This document shows positions 34,346 through 46,878 of a DNA stretch of 64,000 nt, piece after piece (within the stretch, counting starts at the first letter, position 1; each line of letters opens with the position of its first letter). The stretch comes from Mallotus nudiflorus (Eukaryota > Streptophyta > Magnoliopsida > Malpighiales > Euphorbiaceae), in NCBI GenBank assembly GCA_947683625.1, contig CANTUR010000125.1:2232001-2296000 (forward strand), given 5' to 3'. Both the position numbers and the translations under genes were made by a program. The notes beneath the pieces were generated by a model. It made no database searches. It worked only from the letters and a program-made list of their open reading frames with translations, and had not been told where the DNA came from.

Positions 34346-35722
34346 CTTCTGATATATATGTTCAAGCTTTCAATAAGTTGTTGAATAATAAGAATCGAAA
34401 GATTCAAAGACTTGGGTTTCTCTTAACTTTCTTCTGTTCAAACAATGCTGTGATTTCTCCTTGTTAATTAAATTTATTTTCAGTAAATCTTTAATTTGCA
34501 ACTTTTTCTTGTTGAAGTATAGTTTCTGAGAGTTTCTTAGCACGCTCGATGTTAATTTTTCTGCAATTTAAATAAGTTATTAAGATATTTTTACCGTTTT
34601 TATAATACTATTTAAATTGAACCGATCAAATCAGAATTCGACAAACTTTGAATATCAATTGTTTAGACAAAAAATATTTATCAGTATTATCAATATTGTT
34701 TATTATTCTTGAGTTATCAATTTCCAATTTCAATAATAATATTCTATCAGCTATATTAAAAAAAATTTAAATTTTATAATATATACAAAAATTAAATTTT
34801 AATTAAAGACAAATAAACACAAGCTATGGTAAAAACAAAAAATAATAAACATAAGCTTTTCTTAGGAACTCAACTAACTATATATATTGACACGTATCAT
34901 CTTTCCATGCATGTAACATTATACAAATGTTGTAACTAGCTAGATTTCGAAAGTTAAATTCTCTCCCCTTTTAGTCCCTTCTTTTCTTCTTAGAAAACTT
35001 TTTTTTTAATAAGAATTTTTACATAAAATTATACAGCCCCTTTATTTAAAATGCCTCCTTTTTTATTTTATTTTATTTTTGCCAAAATGCCACCAAAATC
35101 CAAAAATATTAAAAAAAAAAAAAAAAAAACGTTGCTCTCTTCCTCTCACTCAGTGCTGCTCATTCATTCTCCTCCTCCTGTCAATTCTTCCTCAAATCAC
35201 AATGAAAATCACCTCCAACTCCGAAAGATAAACAATCCATTCTCATCCCCACTACTCAATCCTTTATTTTCTAGCCTTGCCATCAGCTCTCCCACCTTCA
35301 ATCTCTCAAACACGATGCAATCAGATTTGCTTTTTATCCGTTTTTATCCCATATCTAGAGAGTAGTAGTGCACCGATGCTCTGTTGGGCTCTCCTTAGAT
35401 TTGCTTTCTTTTGAACAATATCACCACCAACCATTGTAAGCCACCGTTCTTGTCTTCTCTTTTTGTTTATGGGTTAACTCATTACTATTCAATCGTGCTT
35501 CAAAGTTTGTATATTTTTCTCACTACTATATATGCTCAATTTGTTACTTTTTTTGAATTTTTTGTGCTGACATCTCTACATATGTATAGTGTTTTTTAAA
35601 GTTATTTTGTTTCTTAATGCAGATTTGATTTGATTTATTTGTATTCTAGACATTCCATTCCATATAATTGATATCGTACATATATATTTCTGTTTAATTA
35701 AAAAGTTTTATTTATTGAATAG
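34346..35722 (+). other. 3' flank of the acyltransferase gene
   Basis: The 3' untranslated region probably ends within a few hundred bases; AATAAT near 34385 could serve as a polyadenylation signal. A C/T-rich stretch with an A18-19 run lies at 35050-35420. The ORFs there are low complexity and not convincing genes. Confidence 0.45.
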
Positions 35723-36052
35723 GGTTACTAGGAAAGGGAAAACAGCCGAATCCATTTAAAAAAAGGACCCTACCTCAAAAAAACTTCTAGACGAAGAATG
35801 ATTACTTTCCTAGTTGGTTTAGAATTCCTATCTCAAGAGAAGTCCTACTCTTTTCAGGTCTAAGTATCACTATAAATAAGACCCCATATCTCTCATATCA
35901 TCCTATTCTCTCATATTTTAATTGTCTCTTATTTTTTCTCTAAATTCTCTCTTTACTTTCTAACTTAGGCATTGAAGTGTTTATGAGGATCCACCCCATC
36001 TCTCACCTTACCCCTTGTTAGTTACTTGTAGAGTTCTGAAAACAAGTTATCA
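35723..36052 (+). repeat. 5' LTR of element C
   Basis: About 330 bp, beginning GGTTACTAGGAAAGG (first base probably mutated from T) and ending GTTATCA. It holds a TATA box at 35871-35878 (TATAAATA) followed by a C/T-rich leader, the usual layout of a compact plant LTR. Confidence 0.6.
35871..35878 (+). promoter_or_regulatory. TATA box in element C LTR
   Basis: TATAAATA, preceded by AAGTATCAC and followed by CCCCATATCTCTCATATC, is a typical LTR promoter arrangement. Confidence 0.6.
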
Positions 36053-36054
36053 AG

Positions 36055-36072
36055 TGGCACCGTTTGTGGGAA
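36055..36072 (+). other. Primer-binding-site motif of element C
   Basis: TGGCACCGTTTGTGGGAA stands two bases after the LTR end. It resembles the TGGCGCC-type primer sites of plant gypsy elements and differs from the TGGCGACTCC type of the B family. Confidence 0.6.
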
Positions 36073-36122
36073 CTCTTAGGAAAAAGCCATTCATATATCT
36101 GCTAAGTTAAGACATCGACACC

Positions 36123-39100
36123 ATGACTTCCAACCCATCGTCAATCTTGACTCCTGAAGCTGACATTAATCTCTTTACACCTATTCTTCTAATTAATCTG
36201 TCAACACCTCTCCTAACAGCAGTACTTCCAGCAACCTTCCAGTATGTTGGACCTTCATCCAAAAATATGTACTTACCTCTTGGGAATACCTAGGGCTGGC
36301 CAGCTTCGGGCACCGACTTCTAGTATTATGCTCCATTGCAACACCATCACCGTCCAATACCTTCCTTACCTTATCCAAGCCTAACAGATACACCAACTGT
36401 AATAACGCCAAACTTGAACACTATAACCCAAACACTCAACCTCACCCAAACCATTAAGGAAGTAATGATACAAAATATCCAAACCCAGATAGCTTTAATG
36501 CAATAACAGTTGAACACCTTAATTCAAGGTGGCAACCCTGGGTCGGCTCACATGGACAACAACATAACACCCTCGGAGATACTCGATGTGAATAAAGGGA
36601 AGAATAAAGTACCGGAAGGGGAATGTAGTTCAACAATTCTGGCTCTCGACGACTAAAAGTTAACTCATAAGGTAGAAAAGTTATACACAAAGCTCGTACA
36701 AAACCAAGGAAGGAAGATGAATGTATCATGGAAGGTAGAATGTCACTCATAAGAAGGATAATCCAGACAGAGATTCCTACCAAGTTTAAAATCCCATCAC
36801 TTGATCAGTACAATGGGACCAGAGATCCCGTCAACCACATATCCATATTTAGAACAAGGATACTGCTCCAGAACGTGAACGATGGAATCATATGTAGAGT
36901 CTTTCCGAGCACACTCATAAAGAATGCCCAAAAGTGGTTTCATCGACTCTCGAAGAACTCCATCACCTTTTTGAGGATCTGACAAAAAAGTTCCGTACTA
37001 GGTTCGTCACCAACATTCCCCCTGCCAAAAACATCAATGATCTTTGGGTGTGCCGGTAAGAGGTCAACGAGTCCTTACAAAGCTATCTTAATTGATTCAA
37101 TAAGGTAGCTATGCAGATCAAAAACCTTATAGACGAAGTTGCTATAGAAGCTTTGAAAAATGGCACTAGACTCGGAAAGCTCAAAGATAAGATAATGACA
37201 AAAGAACTTGACACTTTTACGGAGGTGATGGCTATGACAGTCAAGATGATAAAGATGAATGAAGATAGAAGGATATGAAGGGAAGAGGAAAAACCACCAA
37301 CCAAAGATAAAAGATCAAGATCCAAATAAGTAAACTTCCCAAAAATAAATTTTAGAAACTCAGTAGGAAGATTTGATAGGGAAGCAGATAGGTACACACC
37401 CCTAAATACCTCTTGATCCAGAATTCTTATGTGGGTCAGACAGAATAGTATAGGAATTACCCAAGCTAGAAGAATAAGCTCAAGCTAGAGATCCACACAA
37501 GATAGGGGACATTATTGCTAGTATCATTAAGAATATGGGCATGATACTGAGGCCTACAGAGAACTGAAGAATGCCATAGAAAGACTAGTCCATAATGGTA
37601 AACTCAACAATTTCACGGACATGTCTAGAGGGAGTAGGAACCCAGAAGCTCATACGTGAGATAAGCCAGAAGTAAAGAAAGCTCAGAGTGAGCCGGCTGG
37701 TGTTATTAACATGATTATTGGTAGGGAAAACGCGGAGAAGAAACTTAAATGGAGCCATGGAAAAGGGCCAACCTTTAAGAAAAGAGAGATCGTATTCAAT
37801 TTAGAAGATGGTTTGCATGTTCATCATCCCTACTGCGACACCCTGGTGATAAATGCATACATAAAGAATTATTTGGTGAAGAGGTTATTGGTTGACAATG
37901 GAAGCACCATCAATGCATTGTCTTGGAATGCTTACAAAGCAATAGGAGGCTCCGTCACCAATTTGAAAGCCATCCAGAATCCTATTACAAGATTTTATGG
38001 AGGAACTATACAACCAATGGGAGTTGTGGAGTTAAATATGGAATTTGGAAATCGGGACATTAAAGAAATGAAAGTTATTAAAACCCTATTCAATGTGTTG
38101 GATCTCCCATTGGCATATAATGGAATTATAGGATGACTAGTGCTCTACAAAGCAGATGCAGTCACCAGTATCCAACACTTAACTATGAAAATTTCAGTCG
38201 AGGGCGGAACTCTCACTATCCTTGGAGACCAGCATATAGCCAGACAATGTTACCGGATGGCCATAAAGCCTTAGACGGAGGCCTTCCCCCTAGAAGCATG
38301 GGAAATAGAGAAATAAGGTGATAGACCACAATCGGTTGACAACATTGAAACATTGTAAATTACTGATGGGAAAGCAGTGAAGATTGGTAATGAGCTTAAC
38401 TATGACACCAAGGAAGGAATAAGGGAAGTCCTCACTAAACACTCGGAAGACTTCGCCTCTCGGGCATATGAAATAATTGGGGTAGATCCCTAGGTTACTT
38501 GTCATAGCTTAAACATTAGACCAGGGGCAAAGCCAGTAATCCAAAAAAAAAGAACCTTTGCATACAAGAGGCAGAAGATAATCACTGAGGAAATGAAGAA
38601 ATTGTTAAAAGCCAGGTTTATCATGGAAGTTTCTCATCTAGAATGGGTGGCTAACGTGGTACTAGTCAAGAAATCGAACGGAAAGTATAGGATGTGTGTG
38701 GACTATACTGACCTTAATCAGGCATGCCCCAAGGATAACTACCCACTACCTACAATTAACCAAATCGTAGACTCCACTGCTGGCCACAGACTATATTATT
38801 TTATTGATGCAGTGCAAGAATATCACTAGATACCAATGAAGGGGGAAGATCAGGAGAAAACATCCTTCATCACCCATAAAGGTCTTTACTGCTACAAAGT
38901 GATGCCCTTCGGACTAAAGAATGTCAGAGCTACATATAAGAGAATGATGAATCATGTACTTTGAGACCAGATTGGGAAAAATGTGGAAGTATATGGATGA
39001 CATTATTATTAAGAGCAAGTATGCAGAATAACACCCAGCGGATTTGGATCGAGTTCTCCAATTACTGAGCTAGTCTAGGATCAAACTAAATACATAAAAA

Positions 39101-41503
39101 TGCATCTTCAGAGTCAAAGCTGGCAAATTCTTGAGATTCATGATATCCCACAGAGGTATTGAAGCCAACCCAAAAAAAATGGAAGCCATTCTCAACATGA
39201 AAGCCCCAAAGAATATCCACGAGTTACAAAAGCTAAATGGCAGAATCACGACTTTGGGACATTTCATTTCATGCTTAGCTAGATGGTGTCTACTACTATT
39301 TCGAGCTTTAAAAAATTCCAAGAAATTTGTTTGGACTGCAGACTGCCAAAAGGCCTTTGAAGATGTCAAAAATTTCTTGTCCTCACCACTTCTACTCAGC
39401 AGGTTAATCCTAGAGGAAACACTGTACTTATATCTCTCGGTAGGTCAAGAATGCATCGTTTCAGGTGCTAGTAAGAGAAGAAGAGAGCCAGCAAAACCCG
39501 ATATATTACATCAGCAAAATACTCTGAGGATCCGAGGTTCGGTACCCAACATTGGATAAGCTGGCCATGGCAGTTGTCCACGGATCCCGAAAGCTCCGAC
39601 ACTACTTGCAGGCTCATCCCATCATTATTAGATCCTACTTCCCTTTGCAAAAAATCTTATAAATGCCTGAGACTTCGGGCAGATTAGTTCAATGGTCAAT
39701 ATTACTTGGAGAATTCAACATTGATTATGAGCTCCGTCAGTAAGTGAAAGCCCAAGCGTTAGTAGATTTCGTTCAAAAAATGATGCCAGAGGACCTCACC
39801 ATGGCCAAAGCACTAGAATGGAAACTCTATATTGACGGAGCATACTCCACTCAAGGATCTGGTGCTGGAGTGATCCTCAAGGGACCACATAAAATCCACG
39901 TTCGGTATTTAGTTTGAATAGAGTACAACGTAACCAACAATGCCGAGGAATATGAGGCACTCATCACAGGATTGAAGTTGGCTACCGAAGTCAGAGCCGA
40001 ACACCTCATCATACATTCAAACTCCTAGCTAGTACTAAACCAGGTTAACAAGACATTCCAGATCAAGGATCCAAGGATTGCTAGATATGCGGGCTGAGTC
40101 ATGCAAATCTTGAAGAAGATCGAATAAGAAAGGGAGAGTGGGAGATAGTCCAGATAGCCAGACATGAAAACTCTGAGGCCAACCTCTTGGCCAAATCGAT
40201 AGCTAAAGACAGTCAAGCATTTAAAGGTATGGAATTCACCGAAGCATTGATAAAACCCAGTACAGAAGACCTTGATATCTTGAAAGTACAGGAAGTCTCA
40301 GAATGGATGTGATCGATAGTCCAATACCTGGAACACGGAACGCTTCCAGAAGATAAACTGAAGGCTCAAAAACTGAAGATGAAGGCAGCTCACTACTTTA
40401 TCCACCATGGGGAGCTCTATAGGAAATTCCTTTCACACCTATGGTCCAAATGCATATCCCCAAAGGAAAGGAATTACATACTTAGGGAAATTCATGAAGG
40501 AATTTATGGAGCGCATGAGTCCTACTACACATTAATTAGGAAAGTGCTTCTTCAAGGATACTATTGGCCCATCATGTTTAATGATGCTCGGAAGTTAACT
40601 CAAGAATGTCATAAGTGCTAGCAATTCACTCATCTTAATCACAAGCCTTCCTACCCCCTGCATCCGATCGGCAGCCCATGGCCCTTAACTATATGGGGAA
40701 TGGACATCCTAGGTCCCTTCCTGACCTCCACTTCATAAAAAAAGTTCTTAATTATGGCTATAGACCATTTCACTAAGTGGATATAAGTGGAAGCAGTTCC
40801 AACCATCACAAAAGCTTAGATTCAACATTTATTCTAGAGAGAAATCATCTGCAGATTTGGCCTACCTCACACCCTGATCACAGACAACAGCAAGCAGTTT
40901 GACAATGAAAAGTTTAGAAGGATCTGCTCAGACCTTGGAATAAAGCTTCATTTCACCTCAGTAGCTCACCCGTAAATAAATGGTCAAACAGAGGTCGCCA
41001 ACAGAACTATCATGCAGGGATTAAAGAAGAGACTCCATGAGAAAAAGGGAAACTAAGTCAAAGAGCTTAATAATGTAATTTGGGCTTACAGGATCACCCC
41101 CAGATCATCCACAGAGGAAACACCATTCAAACTAACTTATGGCATGGATGCGGTAACACCAGTAAAGATTGGTTCACCAAGTTATAGGATCAGCCACGAC
41201 TTCGATCAAAACATCAACAAAAATGATGCCCGGATATGTCTGGACCTACTAGAAGAAAGACAAGATCGGGTGTCAGCTATAGTCGAAGCACATAGGCCGA
41301 GGGTAGCACAGTATCATCTCCGGCGTAGCCACCCAAGACAGTTCAAAGTAGGCAACTGGGTACTCAAAAGGGTAGATATTGGTAAAGGAAACTCTGGCAC
41401 TGGCAAACTAGGTCCAGATTCGGAAGGCCCCTATCAGATCTTAGAGCATACATCTAAAGGGGCATACAAATTAAAAAATAGAGAAGGCAAAGAATTGCCA
41501 TGA
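36123..41503 (+). pseudogene. gag-pol of element C, multiply broken
   Basis: Gag (about 36123-37700) includes PTKFKIPSLDQYNGTRDP and CRVFPSTLIKNAQKWF-type text. The protease core LLVDNGSTINAL is at about 37885. Reverse transcriptase (38520-39070) has MCVDYTDLNQACPKDNYPLP and a YMDD box near 38992. RNase H is at 39330-39660, the archaeal-type second RNase H at 39800-40230 (WKLYIDGA, EEYEALITGL), and integrase at 40400-41240 (GIYGAHES, zinc ligands ECHKC, then TIWGMDILGPF). The product-like frame ends near 41503. Stops and frame changes are frequent; the readable pieces fall in at least two frames. This is older or less constrained than element A and has no coding capacity. Confidence 0.85.
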
Positions 41504-41631
41504 TTTTGGAACTTGGAATGCCTCCGAAAATACTATCAATAAATGTATTTGAATGGTATTAAATAAAGTATCTATTCATTGAAGAAATAATCATCTTACA
41601 AATGTTCAATTATAAAAGAAAAATTTCTCTA

Positions 41632-43660
41632 TTATACTAATTGTAAGTCTGAACCATCGGGCTTAGAGACAGGAGGGGGAACAACATTAGCAGCACTGAT
41701 AGGCATAACAAGCATTGCAGAGGACCCTTCAGTAGATGTAGAAACATCCCTTGCATGAAAGGAAGCTGCCTTTTGTCGAGCATCCTCTTCAGCAACAATC
41801 TTTGCTAGGTCAGCCGGCGTTATTCGATCCAGCTCCGCCAAGTCTAGCTCCAAATTTTGAGAGAGTAGGATCCTCCTACATTTAGATTTGTAGGCTTTGA
41901 GAAATCCTCCCACCATGCTCTGGTAAGATCTTTTGTCATTTTCTCAAGATTTCTTGACCTCGGATAGCTTCTTCTCCAGATTTGCAATCTGAGAATCCTG
42001 CTCTTCAATCCTCTTAGTCAACTGACCCTGACTATGCTCCAGCTCAGAAATCTTTTTCTAGCCCACCTCGGCCTCAGATTTTGCCTCCATATTTTGTCTG
42101 GCAAAGCTCTAGTGTCGCCTTTGCACTATCCAGCTTCTTCTCAAAATTAATGGCTATTGCTCCAACCTATGTCTCTTTTAGGTTGTATTGGTTTTTAAGG
42201 TAGAAATACTGGTCCTTTACTAACAGTAAAGCCTGAGTCATATGTGAAAAGGGAAAATTCGCTTCATTCATTCAATATAAGAAAATGTTAAAGTAACAGA
42301 GAAATAACATTCTCTTACTTCTAGGGAATGACCAATCATTGAACTGAATAGCTCTTTCGGAGCCTCCTCAGACTAGCACTACATATCTGTTGGCAACCTC
42401 AACGACTTAGCATACTGATCTCGAACTTGGGTGTTCGAGACGCTTGGCGGCTTCACCTTACTCATGATCCAAGCCCTCATATTCGGACACCCAGATAGCC
42501 TTGGACGTTGGATGTATATTTTCTTATCTAACTCCTTAGCGTCTGAGCCTTGGTTGATCAGCTGTCTCTTTTGCCAACCATCCCTGCCAGAACGGGAAGA
42601 TCCGACTACAGCTTTTCCCTTTGGATTGACTACCGCTTCCTCAGGGACTACAAGAGCTTCAGGCTTCGAGAGGAGTAGGAAATCCGTACTTCTATTAGCC
42701 CTGCTGGTTCATCAGCTAGAAGTGGAATTTCTTCCGCCAAAGTAAAAAAGTTAACCATCTACAATTGAAAAAAATAAAAAGCAAGTCAGAAAGATACCTC
42801 TCGGTAATCCAAACATACTAGTAGATTGAACACGATTCGGACAGACTCTCCACAGGTATCTTCTGGATATGTCCTTAGCAGACCAAGCCTCGGCCAGGCC
42901 ATCAAGATATAGCCTTAAGACCATCTTTGTATCAAGGTTTGATAGTTTCGGAGGCCATCTTACTCTGTGGCACTCATCAGACCACATTCGTTGGACATCC
43001 AGGAAGTTCGCAGAGTGCTCAATAATAAAAAAGTTATGCCTCCACTTCTTATGAAGATCCGGAAGCTTTATAAATAGAGTGTGGTTGGGAACAACTGACA
43101 GGGAGAACATCAGCTCTCCCTTCTTCCTGGTCAGGCTATACAGATACAGATATCGTAGGACATCTAAGTCTAGTTCCTTACCCTAGTTCATGCATCAACT
43201 GGATAAACCCAGTTAGAATCTGGTAGTTTTTAGGGTAAAGCTGACCGGGCGCTATGTTATACCTATTCATAAATCTTTTTACAAAGGGATCTAATGGAAA
43301 CTTTAAACCTCCTTCTAGTTGGTCAAAATATACCACTAGCCTATTGAGACCTAGCAAGGGGGTATGAGCCCCTAAACTTCCTATCTACAGTATGAAGGGC
43401 ATAATCGACGGGAATGCATAACTGCCTTCGGTACCACCCTAATAATTTCTCATATATTTTAGACACAAACATGTCAGAGCTATCCTGTTCCCTCAGTGCT
43501 ATAAGACTATCTATAAAAAGAAATAGAGCGAGAACAAAAAAGAAAAAAGGAAGGAAAAGATCACCTATTGCAAAATGGGGGAGTCACGGTAGAAAAAGAG
43601 TAGTAATAATGGCAAAGCAAATGCGACACCGGTGAAATAAAAGAGCAAAATGCATCAACT
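41632..43660 (-). pseudogene. Antisense additional ORF of element C (gypsy-type aORF)
   Basis: Minus-strand frames at 42751-43110 and 41632-41916, joined by shorter pieces, read a protein-like sequence: HTLFIKLPDLHKKWRHNFFI, then RWPPKLSNLDTKMVLRL, and a charged C-terminal part with Asp-Leu-Ala-Glu-Leu-Asp runs suggesting a coiled coil. It resembles the antisense ORFs described in the 3' region of Tat elements, possibly the family named putative gypsy-type transposon (Transposase_28). Such ORFs have no settled function. The plus strand here reads worse than the minus strand. Stops or introns separate the pieces. Confidence 0.55.
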
Positions 43661-43672
43661 TGAAGCAGAAGG

Positions 43673-43682
43673 GATATTTATA
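43673..43682 (-). promoter_or_regulatory. TATA-like box for the antisense ORF of element C
   Basis: On the minus strand the sequence CTATAAATATCCC lies just upstream of the antisense reading frames and is followed by a pyrimidine-rich leader. Position and strand fit a dedicated antisense promoter. Confidence 0.45.
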
Positions 43683-43964
43683 GAGCAATAGAAGGCTCTA
43701 GAGTAAACCATTTATTGCCCTCATCATTACTTCGCTTCTCCCCACACTATTTTGGGCAGTTTGGGAAATGAAAAACCCATTAATCGAGTGGTCATCATTA
43801 TGGCAATAGAATTGTCTCATCTTCTGACACACATAAGGACGCATCAGTTACGCAATTCAAATTTTAAAATCTAGGCATCGAGGCGACATAGCTGTTACCT
43901 AACCTAGGCACACCTCTGCCAGCTCTTTTTTCCAGCTTGGCACAATAAGATCCAGCATCAGCCA

Positions 43965-44400
43965 CCAACAATTGAAGTTAGCACCCTCAAGTCGCTTCTA
44001 TAGTACTGAGGTTCCGAGCATCCATGCCTCATACATTAAGACCAGTAACTGAAGCTAGCTCCCTCAGGTTGCTTCTATAGTGTTGAGGACAGGCATCTGA
44101 GCCATACTTGCAAGACACCCAGACTATCTGGCACTTGGGCTGCACTTCTAATGCACCGAGACTATACGACACTTGGGTCGTGCTTTTAATGCACCAAGCT
44201 TAAATCTAGTGACTGAAGCTGGCACCATCAGGTCACTTCTATAGTACTGAGGTTCCGAGCATGTAAGCCTCGCATCCTTGTACCGAGTGTCTAAGCCTCG
44301 CACATTAGTCCAGTGACTGAAGTTAGCACCCTTAGGTCACTTCTATAGTACTGAAGTTTAGCACTCGGGCCATGCTTTTAATGCACCGAGCATCAAAACT
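43965..44400 (+). repeat. Tandem repeats near the 3' end of element C
   Basis: Four diverged copies of GACTGAAGCTAGCACCCTCA followed by GGTCACTTCTATAGTACTGA begin at about 43972, 44049, 44207 and 44317. Related GCACCGAG and CTCGGG pieces lie between them. Tandem repeats before the polypurine tract are common in Tat/Ogre elements. Confidence 0.75.
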
Positions 44401-44450
44401 CCAGTAATGATTTTGGTATACCTCGGACTTGAAAAAGGAAGAAAAGAAGC

Positions 44451-44972
44451 AGCAAATATTAAGAAAGATAAAAGCACATGCATAAGTCATAATTAGGTAG
44501 TTGCTTTAGTTTATAGTCTTGTGTATATTCTCTTGTTAGCATTTACACTTATATTCGAACCATTATTCAATTGAGAAAGAGAGGTTTTGCCAAATTTAGT
44601 CAATATGTTACTTGTTTTCCATTTCAGATGATTTATAATGTAGGTATGTAGATAAATTTATGTTGATTTGTGGTTATTTTATTTGTTTAATAACTATGAT
44701 GCCTCTGCTGTCAAGAAAAATATGACTAAAAACACAAAATAATTAGCCTAAAAAAAAAGGACAAACAACATGCTTTGTTGTATATTATGTTCATGTTATG
44801 GTCTTTTTCTCCTATTTCAGGAGTAGCTCCAACACCACCAGTGTTTGTGCTAAGATCAGGTATGCCTCCTTCATCGTCATCATCATCTGGGTCCATTTCC
44901 CAGATTTGATATGACGCCACTTTTATGGTCTACTAGGAAAAAAAATGGAAGGTACTAAGATGGTATATTTTA
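44451..44972 (+). other. AT-rich flank with one possible exon on the minus strand
   Basis: On the minus strand at about 44920-44820 a short frame reads WEMDPDDDDDEGGIPDL, an acidic segment that looks exon-like and meets the pyrimidine-rich context of a splice border near 44818. I do not recognise the gene. The last nine bases (44964-44972) are the left target duplication of the next element. Confidence 0.35.
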
Positions 44973-46869
44973 GGGCAAAGGTTCATTTTGGCCCCTAAGG
45001 TTTTTAGCAAGGCCCAAATAAGTCTCTCACCAATTTTTAGGCTAAAAAAATGAGGGTTTCATGTTTTTGAGTTGTTTTGGCCTCTCACTAACGATTGCCA
45101 AACTTGAAATTCAATCTCTTGTTTAATGGGCAAGTGATGTGGTACATATGTGCCAACTTCTGGACCTACACCAACCACGTAAGCAAAAAGTTCCTATAAA
45201 GGAAAAAATTTTGGTGGTATGAAATGGGGTGATGGTATGCAAACCTAATAGTGCTTTTATCAAGCACCTTATGGGCATGAAAATAATACAACAACTAAAT
45301 GACTTTTGCAAAAGAAATCTATTTCTAAACCATACAAAATAAGCCAAACAAATAGATTATTCTAAAATCATTACATTAAAACACCCACTTGATAAAATTC
45401 AAAAGAAATAAGTTATAAAAGTAAAAGAGACCTTTTTAAGATAGTCTCTTTTTGAAAGAAATGGCCTCAATTCCTATTCCACGAAAAACTCTAGTACAAT
45501 AATCCTTTAAAGAATCATTAATCATATTCATATGTTGAGATATGTAATATGTTCAGTATTTTTTTTGAACTTACTCTCCAAAAATTTTAATGGTTATTGG
45601 TTAATAACTCAAAAACTGACCCTTATATGAATGTGAAAGTTGAACCTGAATCCATTATAGTTCCTCTATTAACATTAGATCCCAAAACCAAGAAATTGTA
45701 TAAAATTGTCACATGATGTTTATCGACAATGATTTTTCGTAGCATCGTTTGACCCACCAGCAAGATTCTTTTAAAATGGTATGTAATTAAGCCCTAGTGT
45801 TTTTGCATCATCGGAGCTTGGATCTATGTCCAAGATAAAGTCACTACTTACAGGAGTGTCATCAAAATGGCGAGAAACTAGATAGCAAGAGAATTTCTTA
45901 ACACCAAGTTGCAGAGGCAGAGACTTTTGACTTCGATCGAACCTAACAATTCCTTTAAGTTGGCGTGTGGAGAGGAGGAGCACTGCTAATCAATGTAAGA
46001 TATGTCCATATTTCCAAATTAGTAATACCTTAGTGACCTCCCTAATCTTTTTCTCTGATATTGCATGTGCTTGTGGTGCCCTTCTAAAAATAAAACAGAA
46101 TCTCCTCCTCTGCAAACCCTATTTCCCTCAAAAGCTTTAACTTGAGCTTTTAATTTTCCCATCTCATCAACGCTTTTAACATAACCCTTAATACTCTCCG
46201 TGTTCATAAGAAAAAACCTCTCCTAATGTTTTTGACTCTAGCGAAGCTAATTGGCCATGAGATTTGGCACGTGTAGAGGCTTGAAGGTACCATAACTGCC
46301 ACCGACCCCTGGTGCCACCGTGGACTTCGGATCTCCACCACTATAACAATTACCTTCACTACCAACAACCAATACCACTTGTTGCTCCATAAGGCACATG
46401 TACTCCAATCAATTCCAATACCATTCATCACCAAAAGCTTCGTCTCCCCACTCTCCATCTCATCCTCTGCCTCAGAAAATGCAGTGGATTTGGGATTTAT
46501 AAGATTGATGAATTGATATTTAGCATGGAATTGGATGAAAAGGTCATTATTAAAGTAATCAAAAGTTGAAACCTCAACATAATTGGAAGTAGAGAAAGAA
46601 GATTAGGGTGGGAGGCATGAGAGGAGATCGCTGAGCAGGTGATGTTTGATAAAATTTAAATCAGATGCTAGCTGAGCTCTGAAGAAAAAGAAGAAGATGG
46701 AGAAGAGCAGAGAAGAGTAATGGATTTGGGTTCTTTAGCTTTAACGGACACCAACGCCATCTATCTAGCATGGTAGAGAGGGGCCAAAACAGCTAAAAAA
46801 CATGAACCCCTCGAGGGGCTTATTTGAGCCTCCTTAAAACCCTTAGGGGCCAAAAAAAAACCTTTGCCC
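44973..46869 (+). mobile_element. Mutator-like element (non-autonomous), perfect 9-bp target duplication
   Basis: Terminal inverted repeats start GGGCAAAGGTT at both ends and match over about 100 bases (44973-45095 against the reverse complement of 46770-46869), with one 24-base insertion in the left arm. TATATTTTA flanks both sides (44964-44972 and 46870-46878), identical 9-mers as Mutator-family transposases produce. No transposase is encoded. The 1.7-kb interior has minus-strand reading frames at 46458-46019 and 45983-45771 (for example KLKAQVKAFEGNRVCRGG and SRHFDDTPVSSDFILDIDPS) that look gene-derived but match nothing I know. This is a Pack-MULE candidate. Confidence 0.88.
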
Positions 46870-46878
46870 TATATTTTA

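Larger units (their letters stand above)
35723..44450 (+). mobile_element. Element C: Tat-lineage Ty3/gypsy element, decayed, no 3' LTR seen
   Basis: A short 5' LTR, a primer-site motif, gag, protease, reverse transcriptase, RNase H, a second RNase H and integrase follow in order, then an antisense ORF region and tandem repeats. The second, archaeal-type RNase H between RNase H and integrase is diagnostic of the Tat lineage. A copy of the 330-bp LTR was not found at the right end, so the right border is approximate and the element is probably truncated. Confidence 0.8.

Noticed and set aside
35051..35365. A 104-codon ORF downstream of the acyltransferase gene
   Set aside because: It contains a poly-Lys run from an A tract and Ser/Pro-rich text from C/T-rich DNA; no family resemblance or splice context.
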